Positions 17,386 through 25,920 of a stretch of 58,352 bases of DNA are shown piece after piece. The notes under the pieces are model-generated. The model searched no databases. It saw nothing but the letters and a program-made list of their open reading frames with translations, and was not told the DNA's origin. The position numbers were made by a program, and so were the translations under genes. The stretch comes from Opitutus sp. GAS368 (GTDB taxonomy: Bacteria > Verrucomicrobiota > Verrucomicrobiia > Chthoniobacterales > Chthoniobacteraceae). Location of the stretch: positions 1-58,352 of the forward strand of contig CALQFT020000005.1 in assembly GCA_943329925.2 (NCBI GenBank), in the 5' to 3' direction. Within the stretch, counting starts at the first letter, position 1, and every line of letters begins with the position of its first letter.

Positions 17386-17404
17386 GAACATAAAACCATC
17401 AACG

Positions 17405-17524
17405 ATCTATCCCCACGTCGGCATCGATAGCAGCAAAGTGTTCATCAAAGATTTCAACGGTCGGCCAACTGCGATTGTGCAGAATGGGCGGCCGATTCCC
17501 TGTTTAATGGCCCGCGGCGCGTGA
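17405..17524 (+). pseudogene. Probable 3' fragment of a lost gene
   Basis: In the frame ending at the TGA at 17522-17524 the sequence reads PHVGIDSSKVFIKDFNGRP then TAIVQNGRPIPC. This is well-formed protein text typical of a C-terminal beta-sandwich, but it has no start of its own. Read upstream in frame, it merges into the shadow frame of the small exported protein. I take it as the tail of a deleted gene. From 17525 to 17649 nothing else is seen. Confidence 0.35.
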
Positions 17525-17649
17525 GGGTTATCCATTTTTTATCAAAAAGGGAACCTGCTGGTATTCAAGTGAAGGGGTTGGTGCGGATGCTCGTGGCGCC
17601 ACGGTTTATTGTGTTTCTTTAGCGGCCCTAAGGGGCTCCAAGTAAACAG

Positions 17650-18753
17650 TTAAGAGCTTGGTGCTCTGACGGAGTGTCCTTTCACGAAGTTTGGGAACAG
17701 GAGGGTGTTGGTGGGCTTGGAGGAGTGCTGCTTGGCGAGCCGTAGAATAGTGCGGCAGATGCGCTGCGCCATGCTTGAATTGCTAAGGGAATAATGAGCG
17801 AGCATTGGGGAAACGCTCTCGAAAAGAGGGTCGTAATCTCGCGCGATGAGCGACAGATTTTCCGGAACGCGTATCCCGCTTTTGAGCAGGTGTAGAATTG
17901 CGGCTAGGGTGAATCTGGGTCTGGCTATGAGGAGTCCGGTGGGGGGCTTATTCGAGCGCAGAAGTGAGTCGAGTTTTTTGCAGAGCTGCTCGGAGGCCCC
18001 GTTGTGGCGAAGGACGGTTAACTCCACTTTATGGGGGTTATTTTGTTGGGCGGCTTCCAGAAAACCCGCTTCGCTTGCGCAGTCCCCGGCGGCGAGCCAG
18101 TCCGGGAGTAGGAAGGCGATATTGCGATGCCCCATAGCGATCAGTACTCCAGCGGCATGCCTGCACACAGCCCGGTAATCGATGTCTAGGGAGGGAAGTT
18201 CGACCCCCGGATGACAGGAGCCGAGAATGAAAGCCGGCAAGGAGCGTTCGAGAAACCACGTTTGGATCTCTTTGGAGACGGAAAGCAACACGCAGCAGGC
18301 CAGAGTGTTCTGTTGTAGGAATTCTTCGAGCCGTTTTTTTTGTGCGCTCAGGCCGCGCCGCGGGCATACGAGTACGATGGTCTTAAAACCTTGTTCAGAA
18401 AGAAGCGCGCTGGTTTTCGAAATAGTTTCGTAAGAGGAGAACGACATTTTGGATAAGGGCTCGTGAGTGATAAGGCCCACGAGGGTCTTTGTGGTTACCC
18501 GCTTAGCTTCAGGTGAAAGAAGGAGTCTGTTGCGGCGTCCTTGCTGGATGGTGAAAAGGCCCTCTCTGGCAAGAATCCGCAGGGCCGTGCGCACCGTGGG
18601 GCGGCTGATCTGCAAGATTTCGCACAACTTCCTCTCGCTTGGAAGTTGGTCTCGCCATACGCCTTCTGCGAGTGCGTGGCGGATGGCGTCGGCTGCTTGG
18701 GAGGAGAGGAGGTTGCGTTTTGGGGAGGCTAATTGAATGTCCGAACTGTTCAT
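17650..18753 (-). CDS. GntR-type DNA-binding domain fused to a LacI-like sugar-sensor domain
   Basis: A 367-residue repressor-like protein. Residues 15-80 carry the GntR winged helix (SQAADAIRHALAEGVW; LPSERKLCEILQISRPTVRT; ILAREGLFTIQQGRRN). Residues 90-360 resemble a type I periplasmic-binding fold (KTLVGLITHEP; ACCVLLSVSKEIQTWFLE; LPAFILGSCHPGVELPSLDI; VLIAMGHRNIAFLLPDW; GIRVPENLSLIARD). This combination is common in PVC bacteria and usually senses a sugar or related acid. It is divergent from the DapA-family gene with only 59 nt between start codons, so it most likely controls the cluster through 24317. A TTACCAG word occurs in the shared region and near other cluster genes. Confidence 0.88.
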   Translation of the reverse strand: MNSSDIQLASPKRNLLSSQAADAIRHALAEGVWRDQLPSERKLCEILQISRPTVRTALRILAREGLFTIQQGRRNRLLLSPEAKRVTTKTLVGLITHEPLSKMSFSSYETISKTSALLSEQGFKTIVLVCPRRGLSAQKKRLEEFLQQNTLACCVLLSVSKEIQTWFLERSLPAFILGSCHPGVELPSLDIDYRAVCRHAAGVLIAMGHRNIAFLLPDWLAAGDCASEAGFLEAAQQNNPHKVELTVLRHNGASEQLCKKLDSLLRSNKPPTGLLIARPRFTLAAILHLLKSGIRVPENLSLIARDYDPLFESVSPMLAHYSLSNSSMAQRICRTILRLAKQHSSKPTNTLLFPNFVKGHSVRAPSS

Positions 18754-18768
18754 AAAGTGTTACCAGTT
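18744..18768. promoter_or_regulatory. Candidate operator in the regulator/aldolase divergent promoter
   Basis: AACTG (18744-18748) and CAGTT (18764-18768) are inverted around 15 bases and include TGTTACCAG (18758-18766). The left arm covers the regulator's start codon. The same 9-mer occurs at 19784-19792 before the SDR gene, and CTGGTAA, the complement of TTACCAG, occurs at 21790-21796. Confidence 0.35.
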
Positions 18769-18812
18769 GAAATGTCTTGGATCAGGCAGGGGAAAAGCAT
18801 TTGGTTGAAGAA

Positions 18813-19715
18813 ATGAATACGAGCGTCCGTATGAAAATTTGGTCTGCCATTCCAACCCCCCTAACCGAAAACCTTCAGGTCGACGAAGCCTCGATGGCAC
18901 GTTCGGTGGAGGCTTCCGTGAGGGATTCTGTCGATGGGTTGTTTGTTGCGGGAACTTGCGGGGAAGGACCTTGGCTCACAGATAAGGAGCGAGCAAAATT
19001 GCTTGGGTGTGTCGTTCGTTCTGCGGCAGGGCGTCTGAAAATTGCGATGCAGGTTTCTGACAACTCTGTGCCGAGGATATTAGAAAACATGAAAGCGGCG
19101 GCCGCTGGAGGCGCAGACTATGCGATCATCGCAGCGCCCGCGTTTTTATTGAATGCAACAGAGGACCGGGTTGCAGCGCATTTTCTTGGAGCAATTGACG
19201 CCAGTCCATTGCCTGTTGGTATCTATGATTTGGGGAAACATCGGCAGATTGTGATTCCAGAGGACCGTCTCGGAGAGTTATACCGCCACCCGAAAGTGGC
19301 CATTATCAAGGACAGTTCGGGTTCTGAATCCAGGCGGGTTGTCGCGCTTGCGGCACGCGCGCAACGCCCTGAGCTAGTGCTTTTGAACGGGGATGAATTC
19401 CGTTGCATAGAGTATATGGAGGCTGGGTATGATGGGGTGATGTTTGGAGGGGCGGTGATGACCGCAAGACAGTTGCGTCGAATTGGAGAGCTTCTGAGTG
19501 CGGGTCGAAGGGAGGAGGCTGCCGCATTGGATGCTGAAGTAAAACGGCGCCTGTATGGCGTTTATGGAGGTGAGTCCATCCTATGCTGGCTCACTGGGTT
19601 AAAGTATTGGATGGTGCGGGCAGGCTTATTTGAGGGGACTGCGAGTTATTTGGGATATCCGCTGCATGAGGAGTGCAAGGCCTTTGTGGAAGCAGATGCC
19701 GCCTTACATGGTTAG
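18813..19715 (+). CDS. DapA-family class I aldolase/dehydratase
   Basis: 300 residues from the ATG at 18813 (an upstream TTG at 18777 is less likely). It has the dihydrodipicolinate synthase/N-acetylneuraminate lyase barrel: IPTPLTENLQVDE at strand 1, GTCGEGPWLTDKER for the GTTGE phosphate/carboxylate-binding motif, Tyr138 in VGIYDLGK, and Schiff-base Lys166 in VAIIKDSSG. These are the positions of Tyr133 and Lys161 in DapA. Such enzymes cleave or form 2-keto acids through a pyruvate-lysine imine, e.g. 2-keto-3-deoxygluconate aldolase. The usual YN is YD and GTTGE is GTCGE, so it is not DapA itself. It heads the cluster, 59 nt from the divergent regulator, and probably cleaves a 2-keto-3-deoxy acid to pyruvate; the substrate is inference. 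Confidence 0.85.
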   Translation: MNTSVRMKIWSAIPTPLTENLQVDEASMARSVEASVRDSVDGLFVAGTCGEGPWLTDKERAKLLGCVVRSAAGRLKIAMQVSDNSVPRILENMKAAAAGGADYAIIAAPAFLLNATEDRVAAHFLGAIDASPLPVGIYDLGKHRQIVIPEDRLGELYRHPKVAIIKDSSGSESRRVVALAARAQRPELVLLNGDEFRCIEYMEAGYDGVMFGGAVMTARQLRRIGELLSAGRREEAAALDAEVKRRLYGVYGGESILCWLTGLKYWMVRAGLFEGTASYLGYPLHEECKAFVEADAALHG

Positions 19716-19773
19716 GTTGAGGAATTGAGGAATCCTGTTTGGATGGGCCACTTTTGGGAGCAGTCAGGAGGCT

Positions 19774-19792
19774 GGTCACTAGTTGTTACCAG
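19774..19792. promoter_or_regulatory. Second TTACCAG site, upstream of the SDR gene
   Basis: GGTCAC-TAGTT-GTTACC is an imperfect dyad (one mismatch) and extends to TGTTACCAG, the 9-mer also found before the aldolase gene. It lies 113 nt upstream of the SDR start, within the 189-nt gap that holds no gene. Confidence 0.35.
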
Positions 19793-19904
19793 AGTTCCTG
19801 AAGGGAGCCAAGCGTGAAGCGTTTCCTCAGCGTGGTTCCAAGGCTATCGGGAAAAACAGCGCAGGCTGATCCTGATTTATAAGAGTCCACAGAAGAATCT
19901 AAGA

Positions 19905-20690
19905 ATGACTACCCCTGATATAAACAAAGGCAGATCCACTCCTGGTGCAGGGCTCAAGGTCGTTGTTACCGGCGGGGCCACTGGCATTGGGCTCGCCATT
20001 ACCGAAGCTTTTGTGGGGATCGGGGCGAGGGTTGTAATTGGCCAACCTGAGGTGTCCGTGGCGGACTCGTTATTGGAAAGGCACGGTCTCAGCGTGCGGG
20101 TGTTGCCTGTGGATATTGGAGAGCCAGAGGCTTGCAAGCGGTTTATGGATGAAGGTGCAGCGTGGTTGGGAGGCCTTGATGTTTTAGTCAACAACGCAGC
20201 AATGACGGGGGTGGCCTGCCTAGGCTCACTTGAAGAAGTAACTCCCGCAGAGTTTGATCGGATGATGCGGGTGAATGTCGGTGGTGCGTTTTTCTGTTCG
20301 CAGGCAGCCGTGCCGCATTTGCGGGCAAACGGAGGTGGAGTCATTGTGCACATATCGTCGGTGAACGCGATTCGTCCACAGCGCGGCGCGATGGTTTATG
20401 CGGCAAGCAAGGCGGCGCTGAGCTCACTGGCACAGTCGATGGCGAAGGAACTTGCGGTGGACGGGATTCGCGTGGTGGCTGTGGCGCCCGGAGACATCCG
20501 GGTGGAAACGTCTTGGGAAATGGAGCAGGCGGCAGCGGCGGGCGGCGCAGGCTCGGATGTTTTTGGGCAAACCCCGCTTGGCCACGGAGAACCTAAAGAT
20601 GTGGCACAGGCCGTTGTTTTTATTTGTTCGCCGAGTGCAAAATTTGTCACGGGTGTGACCTGGGTGGTGGACGGAGGGTTGCTCGCGTGA
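19905..20690 (+). CDS. Short-chain dehydrogenase/reductase
   Basis: A 261-residue classical SDR. The cofactor motif is VVVTGGATGIG near residue 20, followed by NNAAMTG for the NNAG motif, the catalytic serine in HISSVNA, Tyr165 and Lys169 in MVYAASKAAL, and the C-terminal VTGVTWVVDGG. NAD(P)-dependent oxidation of an alcohol or reduction of a carbonyl is certain by family; the substrate is not. Lying between an aldolase gene and a deacylase gene it may oxidise a sugar to the lactone/aldonate or reduce the aldehyde released by the aldolase. It converges with the deacylase gene (15 nt between stops). Confidence 0.92.
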   Translation: MTTPDINKGRSTPGAGLKVVVTGGATGIGLAITEAFVGIGARVVIGQPEVSVADSLLERHGLSVRVLPVDIGEPEACKRFMDEGAAWLGGLDVLVNNAAMTGVACLGSLEEVTPAEFDRMMRVNVGGAFFCSQAAVPHLRANGGGVIVHISSVNAIRPQRGAMVYAASKAALSSLAQSMAKELAVDGIRVVAVAPGDIRVETSWEMEQAAAAGGAGSDVFGQTPLGHGEPKDVAQAVVFICSPSAKFVTGVTWVVDGGLLA

Positions 20691-20704
20691 ATCGCAGTCT
20701 TGGG

Positions 20705-21679
20705 CTACATGGGTGCGATGGTGCAAAGCGCATCCCCAAGGCTCACAGAGCGTTGCCTGCGCAGCATCACAATGGTGCCCGTACGTTCGGCAAGGATGGG
20801 GGACGGTGCTCCAGAATCAGTGGGGAGAACCGCGCCAAGGATCTGCTTGCTCTTTATTTTCGCTCCAATTCTGGCGGTTGGGTCAGGAATAAAAAGACCG
20901 TGATGCGGGGCGGGATGATGGACTTGGAGATGGGCTTCTTGGGAGTCGGAACTCTCCCGGAACTTTTGTGGGCGAAGGGTTTTGAGTGGGCCGGAGACGA
21001 CTCCACTCCAGCGCAGGAGTTGCCGCAGACCGAGGTGGAGGGCGCGCAGATCTTTAGGGTGAACGCCGCCTGCGCCCCGGCATTCTACATAGACGGCAGG
21101 GATGTTGCGGGCATGAGCAGCGCTGAGAGTGCGGCCTGGGAGGAAAGGTCCAGACCAGCACCAGAAGCGGTCAAAGCAAGCGGCCATAGCGCGTTGTGCT
21201 CGGCCCACTTTGTCTTTGCTGGAAAGAAAACCCACCCACGGGAGCAGTTCGTATGCAGCGCCGGCGCTGTGGAGGTCGACGTAGTGGGTGCATTGGGCGA
21301 GGAGTTGGGTGTCAAAGAGATGGGCGAGTTGACTGGTGTCGCTTCCGTTTTTTTTACCCGGGAAAGCGCGAGCGAGATTGCCATCGTCAGAGGGAGTGCA
21401 TCTGCTTCCTGCGAAAAAGGCGGCCTCATTGAGGATGGGAACGGCGACGACGGTTCCATTGAGGCGGGAGGGCCGCCAGCTTTGCGCCCACTGGCTCAAA
21501 AGTGTGGGCCCCTCGTATTCGTCGCCGTGGGTGGCGCCGTTGATGAGGACAACGGGGCCCGGGTTGCCCTTCCAGACAAAGGCGTTAAAACCCACGCGCT
21601 GCGTTTTAAAACGCAGGGTGTGTATTCCAAGTGGAAGGGCGCTGAGATCAGAGTGTAGTTTTGCGGAGGACGAGGCCAT
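20705..21679 (-). CDS. M14-family deacylase (succinylglutamate desuccinylase / aspartoacylase type)
   Basis: 324 residues from the ATG at 21679; the open frame extends upstream to 21907, but that part is low-complexity and overlaps the divergent gene. The zinc site is complete: His51 and Glu54 in NGATHGDEYEG and His137 in THYVDLHSAG. The family motif NLARAFPG (usually NLNRAFPG) is present. C-terminal residues HHGLFIPDPTARIGAKIKSKQ resemble the beta domain of AspA/AstE proteins. Family members hydrolyse N-acyl groups from amino acids (succinylglutamate, acetylaspartate, N-acetyl-diaminobutyrate). It is divergent from the PLP-enzyme gene, with a 177-nt intergenic region containing a TTACCAG-type dyad. 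I infer that it removes an N-acyl group from the substrate of the cluster. Confidence 0.85.
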   Translation of the reverse strand: MASSSAKLHSDLSALPLGIHTLRFKTQRVGFNAFVWKGNPGPVVLINGATHGDEYEGPTLLSQWAQSWRPSRLNGTVVAVPILNEAAFFAGSRCTPSDDGNLARAFPGKKNGSDTSQLAHLFDTQLLAQCTHYVDLHSAGAAYELLPWVGFLSSKDKVGRAQRAMAACFDRFWCWSGPFLPGRTLSAAHARNIPAVYVECRGAGGVHPKDLRALHLGLRQLLRWSGVVSGPLKTLRPQKFRESSDSQEAHLQVHHPAPHHGLFIPDPTARIGAKIKSKQILGAVLPTDSGAPSPILAERTGTIVMLRRQRSVSLGDALCTIAPM

Positions 21680-21775
21680 GGATTTCCATCTCAGAAACAA
21701 GAACTTGGGCGGAAGGTGCAAGCAAAACCGACTTGTGAGGTTTGGATCGCTCCATTTTACTGGACTGCTGAGAGG

Positions 21776-21796
21776 ACCAGTTTTGAGCTCTGGTAA
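21776..21796. promoter_or_regulatory. Third TTACCAG/CTGGTAA site, between deacylase and PLP-enzyme genes
   Basis: ACCAG, nine bases, then CTGGTAA: a 5-bp dyad whose right half is the reverse complement of the TTACCAG word found at 18760 and 19786. It lies between two divergent genes of the same cluster. Confidence 0.35.
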
Positions 21797-21856
21797 GAGT
21801 GGAAAGCTGCGGGTAGTCCTTTTGAAGACTGAAAGCAGGTTTTGATTGGAGGATTT

Positions 21857-22936
21857 ATGAGCATTTGGAAGTACGCAAAGCACTGGGAAGGACCTCCACT
21901 GGCACATGCCGTTACAATGGGGGAGGGCGGCACTCCGCTTGTGCGTTCCACGCGCATCGGGCCGGCGCTTGGCCTCGAGAATCTCTGGTTCAAATTGGAA
22001 GGAACCAATCCGACGGGTTCGTACAAGGACAGGTTTGCGGCGGCAGCCGTGTCACATTTACGGAGGCAGGGGCGAGGACTGTGCTTGGGAACATCCAGTG
22101 GCAATACGGGTGCGGCGCTTGCGGCCTACTGTGCGAGGGCCGGCCTGCGCTGTATCCTTGCCATAGTGGAGGGGGCGCCCGAGGGGAAGTTGCGCCAAAT
22201 GCGAGCTTACGGAGCCGATTTGTTGAGAATCCGTGGGTTCGGTTCTTCGTCTGCGGTGAGCGTCTGTGTCATGGAGGGACTCCAAGATCTGGCGAGGGAA
22301 TTGGAGGCAGGTTTTGAAATTAGCGCCTACCGTTTTTCCCCCTTGGGAATGGCTGGGGTGGAAACTATTGGCATTGAGCTGAGTGAGTTTTTTTCCGGAG
22401 AATCCTTCGCTGTGTTTAGTCCCGCGGGAGGCGGGGGTTTGACTTTGGCGGTTGCGCGCGGGATAGAGAGTTTTGGAGGGCGGGCGCGCGTTCACTGTGT
22501 GCAGCCGATTGGAAACGATACAATGGCGACTGCACTTAGAGAGGGTGGACCGACTGTGGCGGTGGAGTCTAAAACGGCCATTAGCGGACTGCAGGTTGGA
22601 GGTGTGTTGGATGGGGACGCAGTGGTGGAGATCTGCCGGCGAATGGGAGGGAGCGGTTATGTAGTCGCGGATGAGGCCGTGTGGGAATGGCAGGCGCGCT
22701 TGGTGCGGGAGGAGGGTGTTTTTTGCGAGCCCGCCGGAGCGGTGGCCTTGGCTGGGGTGGCGCAGGCTTTGGCCCTTGGCGAGCTTGATGCGCGCCGCCA
22801 GATCGTTTGTCTTGTGACGGGCACTGCGTTTAAAGACGAGCGCTCCCTTAATCGGTTAACTGGTGAAGGGGAAACCCGGATGACGGACGATTTTACGGAA
22901 TTTAAAAGAGAGGTGCGAAAGCTCTGTTTGGCGTGA
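21857..22936 (+). CDS. Fold-type II PLP enzyme, threonine synthase / dehydratase-like
   Basis: 359 residues from the ATG at 21857, preceded by TTGGAGGATTT, a good ribosome-binding site. The PLP lysine is Lys57 in NPTGSYKDRF, the phosphate-binding loop is TSSGNTGAALAAY, and the C-terminus has a serine/threonine-dehydratase-like CLVTGTAFKD. It reads like threonine synthase in motifs, yet it lies in a catabolic cluster with no thrA or thrB. Beta-elimination of ammonia and water from a 2-amino-3-hydroxy acid (as in serine, threonine or glucosaminate dehydratases) would fit better; this is inference. It is followed 115 nt later by the transporter gene. Confidence 0.85.
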   Translation: MSIWKYAKHWEGPPLAHAVTMGEGGTPLVRSTRIGPALGLENLWFKLEGTNPTGSYKDRFAAAAVSHLRRQGRGLCLGTSSGNTGAALAAYCARAGLRCILAIVEGAPEGKLRQMRAYGADLLRIRGFGSSSAVSVCVMEGLQDLARELEAGFEISAYRFSPLGMAGVETIGIELSEFFSGESFAVFSPAGGGGLTLAVARGIESFGGRARVHCVQPIGNDTMATALREGGPTVAVESKTAISGLQVGGVLDGDAVVEICRRMGGSGYVVADEAVWEWQARLVREEGVFCEPAGAVALAGVAQALALGELDARRQIVCLVTGTAFKDERSLNRLTGEGETRMTDDFTEFKREVRKLCLA

Positions 22937-23051
22937 GGTTGCCCTTACAAAACGAGTCTGGTTTTCGCTTTCTATTTCAGAAGAAAGCCTGTTGAATATG
23001 AAGTAGTGATGGCGACTTAATAAGCTGCCATTTAAGAACATCTCCCCCCCT

Positions 23052-24317
23052 ATGATTGCTTCTTCAGGTGCCATTAAGGTGTCTCCTCCGGTTCCCTCCC
23101 GCCCCAACCCTTGGATTGTGGTGGCGCTGCTTTTTGTGGTGGCGTGTTTAAACTATTTGGACCGTGTGATGCTCACGACCATGAGGAGTTCAGTGGTCGC
23201 AGCCATCCCGATGACTGACACGCAGTTCGGGCTTCTGATGTCCGGCTTTCTTTGGGTTTACGCGCTGATGAGTCCTGTCGGCGGTTTTCTTGCTGATCGA
23301 ATCAGTCGGAGCAAAGTGATTGTTTGGAGTTTGTTTTTGTGGTCGGCAGTGACGTGGATGACCTCTAGGGCGACGACTTTCGAGGAGTTGTTGGCGACGC
23401 GAATTCTGATGGGTTTTGGCGAGGCTTGTTATATCCCAGCGGCGGTGGCGTTGATTTCAGATTATCATCGAGGCGTGACCCGTTCGCTTGCCACTGGCAT
23501 ACACATGACTGGGATCTCATTGGGGCAGGCGCTTGGTGGGTTTGGGGGAGTTTTGGCGGATAAACACGAGTGGTCTTACGCGTTTAGTCTGTTCGGTATT
23601 TTCGGGGTGCTTTACGGTGTTCTGCTGGCGTGCACCTTGCGTGATGCTCCTCCAGATAGCGTTCAAGGGCCTGTTGATGCCGCTCCAAAGGTTCAGTTTT
23701 TGGAAGCCATTCGAAGTTTGTTTTCCTCTCGTTCTTATTGTTGTGCACTTGGATTTTGGGGACTCCTTTCGTTTGCTTCGTGGTGTATTGTGGGCTGGTT
23801 GCCAACCTTTTGGGGTGAGCGCTTTCATTTGAGTCAGGGAACTGCCGGACTTTCTGCCACCGTATATTTGCAGATAGCCGCTGCCGCTGGTTTTCTGGTG
23901 GCAGGGTTTCTTTCGGATCGAGCCAGTCGAGGCGATCCGTGGGGGCGGTTGCGAGTGACAATGATTGGCATCGCGATATCTGCTCCGGCGATTTTTCTGG
24001 GCTCCAACGCCACCACTTTTTCTGTGGCGATACTTGGATTTATGCTTTGGGCGTTTGGAAATGCGTTTGCGAGTTCCAATATGATGCCAATGCTTTGTTT
24101 GATCTCTGACCCGCGCTACAGAGCGACTGGGTACGGGATTCTAAATCTCTGCTCGTGCACGATTGGGGGCTTGAGCACCTACTTGGGTGGAGTGGTGCGT
24201 GACCGGCACATCGGGGTGTTAGTGATCTTCAACACATCCGTGGGTGTGATCGTTTTATGCTGCGTGCTTCTGTATTTCATGAAGCCGCGGCAAGGCGAAT
24301 CAAGCGCCGCTACTTGA
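23052..24317 (+). CDS. MFS transporter, anion:cation symporter (hexuronate/glucarate-like) type
   Basis: A 421-residue protein with 12 membrane segments. The first span ends with CLNYLDRVMLTTM (NYxDR is the family hallmark), loop 2-3 is GGFLADRISRSKV, segments 4-5 read RILMGFGEACYIPAAVALIS, and the central loop is short. These features are typical of the anion:cation symporter group (ExuT, GudP, DgoT), which carry sugar acids. No Shine-Dalgarno sequence is seen before the ATG. It could import the substrate of the cluster at 17650-22936, or serve the glucarate genes 6 kb away. The stop overlaps a 21-bp tandem repeat. Confidence 0.88.
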   Translation: MIASSGAIKVSPPVPSRPNPWIVVALLFVVACLNYLDRVMLTTMRSSVVAAIPMTDTQFGLLMSGFLWVYALMSPVGGFLADRISRSKVIVWSLFLWSAVTWMTSRATTFEELLATRILMGFGEACYIPAAVALISDYHRGVTRSLATGIHMTGISLGQALGGFGGVLADKHEWSYAFSLFGIFGVLYGVLLACTLRDAPPDSVQGPVDAAPKVQFLEAIRSLFSSRSYCCALGFWGLLSFASWCIVGWLPTFWGERFHLSQGTAGLSATVYLQIAAAAGFLVAGFLSDRASRGDPWGRLRVTMIGIAISAPAIFLGSNATTFSVAILGFMLWAFGNAFASSNMMPMLCLISDPRYRATGYGILNLCSCTIGGLSTYLGGVVRDRHIGVLVIFNTSVGVIVLCCVLLYFMKPRQGESSAAT

Positions 24318-24353
24318 GTTAAAACGGCGGCCACTTGAGTTAAAACGTCGGCC
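24312..24353. repeat. Tandem 21-bp duplication at the end of the transporter gene
   Basis: ACTTGAGTTAAAACGGCGGC(C) at 24312-24332 is repeated at 24333-24353 with one change (G to T). The first copy contains the TGA stop of the transporter (24315-24317), so the second copy lies outside the gene. A slippage duplication with no evident function. Confidence 0.8.
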
Positions 24354-24424
24354 CACTCCACCGGGCTATCGATCGGCAATCCGCAGCGAATTCCCCAGAG
24401 AAAGGGGCCGCGACCCATGCAGAA

Positions 24425-25777
24425 CTAGGCGAGTTCCGGAAGTGGGTTGCATCCGGGTTCGACGAGGTATTGGGGCCGCCCGGAAAGGTCGTTGATGGTC
24501 AGTTGGGTGTGGTCGATTCCCAAATTGCGATAGAGAGTGGCAAAGACTTCCCCGAAACGGACGGGGCGGGAATCTGGCTCGCCTCCGAGTCGGTCTGTGG
24601 AGCCGATGACCTGCCCGTGTCTCATGCCTCCGCCTGCGAGTAGCGCGCAAGAAACGCGGGGCCAGTGGTCGCGGCCTCCGGTAGTGTTGATGGTTGGGGT
24701 GCGGCCGAATTCGCCCCAAACAATTACGGAGACGTCCTGCTCGAGCCCGCGCTCGCGGAGGTCTGTAAGTAGGCCGGTGAGTCCCTGATCCAAAAGAGGA
24801 AGGTCCTGACGCAGCGCCTCGAAGTTTTTGCCGTGGTGATCCCAGCGGCTAAAGGCCACCGTTACGCAACGCGCCCCTGCCTCCACCAAACGGCGCGCGG
24901 CCAAAAAGTGCTCCATCATCTTGGGGCCGCCGTCGTCGCGGTTTTTCGGATCGCCCTTGCCATAAAGATTGGCAATGCGCGGGTCCTCGCGTGAAACATC
25001 CAGGGCCTCGAGCAGCTTGCTCGAAGTGAGCACGTTGAAGGCCTGCTGGTTGAATACGTCCAAGGCTGACATGACGCCGCTGGCATCGACGTCCCGGCGA
25101 AAATGGTCGAAACTGTTGAGCAACGCACGCCGGTCGGAGAGGCGTTCTAGGGTGATGCCGTTGAGGGTCATGTCCTGAGCCGCACTGCCCTTGTTGGGTT
25201 GAAACGGACCGTGGGCAATCCCTAAAAAGCCAGGATCGCCAGAATTTGCCCAGCGCATTTCCCCCATCTTGGGCGCCAGCCCCACAAAAGCTGGGACAGC
25301 CGGATCCACGCCACCTTGCACCCGCGAAACCACGGAGCCAAACGAGGGCCAGCCTCCCGGAGCTTGATTTAAAAAGGGCCGCCCTGTCATGCACTGGAAG
25401 GCGTCGTGCCGATTGTCGCAATCAGCCATGGAGCGGATGATCGTGCATCGGTCCATCATTTTTGCCAGCAGAGGCATGTGCTCTGTGATCTGAATCCCGG
25501 GGACATTGGTCGAGATGGGCTTGAACTCCCCCCGTATTTCAGACGGAGCGTCCATCTTCAGGTCAAACATGTCCTGATGAGAAGGGCCCCCGGGCAGGAA
25601 AATCATGATGACCGCCTTATGATTGCCCTTCGATCCGGTGGGATTTGCGGCGGCATCCGCGCGCATGATTTGGGGAAGGGAAGCTCCGCCCAAGGCGAGG
25701 CCGCCGATTCGTAAAAAGTCGCGTCGGGAAAGGCCGTCACAGAAAGAACCGCCACGGGAGCTGTGGATGGTAAGCAT
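24425..25777 (-). CDS. DUF1501 exported protein (twin-arginine)
   Basis: A 450-residue DUF1501 protein. The N-terminus has a twin-arginine signal ([16 protein letters not shown]). The family pattern follows: [63 protein letters not shown] and [23 protein letters not shown]. The fold is alkaline-phosphatase-like. In planctomycetes and verrucomicrobia DUF1501 genes usually pair with a DUF1549/DUF1553 cytochrome-like gene, which is missing here. The partners nearby are a lactonase-like propeller and a sulfatase. No catalytic role is established; a role in glycan or sulfate chemistry is inference. Confidence 0.9.
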   Translation of the reverse strand: MLTIHSSRGGSFCDGLSRRDFLRIGGLALGGASLPQIMRADAAANPTGSKGNHKAVIMIFLPGGPSHQDMFDLKMDAPSEIRGEFKPISTNVPGIQITEHMPLLAKMMDRCTIIRSMADCDNRHDAFQCMTGRPFLNQAPGGWPSFGSVVSRVQGGVDPAVPAFVGLAPKMGEMRWANSGDPGFLGIAHGPFQPNKGSAAQDMTLNGITLERLSDRRALLNSFDHFRRDVDASGVMSALDVFNQQAFNVLTSSKLLEALDVSREDPRIANLYGKGDPKNRDDGGPKMMEHFLAARRLVEAGARCVTVAFSRWDHHGKNFEALRQDLPLLDQGLTGLLTDLRERGLEQDVSVIVWGEFGRTPTINTTGGRDHWPRVSCALLAGGGMRHGQVIGSTDRLGGEPDSRPVRFGEVFATLYRNLGIDHTQLTINDLSGRPQYLVEPGCNPLPELA

Positions 25778-25920
25778 CGTAAGATTTAAGGGGTTAACTT
25801 AAAAAAGAGCCTCTCCTTAGACTATTTCATTTGAAGCGCTAAAATCGGTTATCCATTAGGACAGTCCAATCGGGGCGGTTATCAAAGTTTGTGGAGCAAC
25901 GGCGACTATTGGAGGCTGCG

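Noticed and set aside
20624-21658. Long plus-strand open frame (344 codons) opposite the M14 deacylase gene
   Set aside because: The minus strand carries the complete zinc motifs and family pattern; the plus frame has no recognisable domain and is an antisense shadow.
21857-22936. Assignment of the PLP enzyme as thrC
   Set aside because: Motifs fit threonine synthase, but the gene lies in a catabolic cluster without thrA or thrB; the family call is kept and no gene symbol is given.
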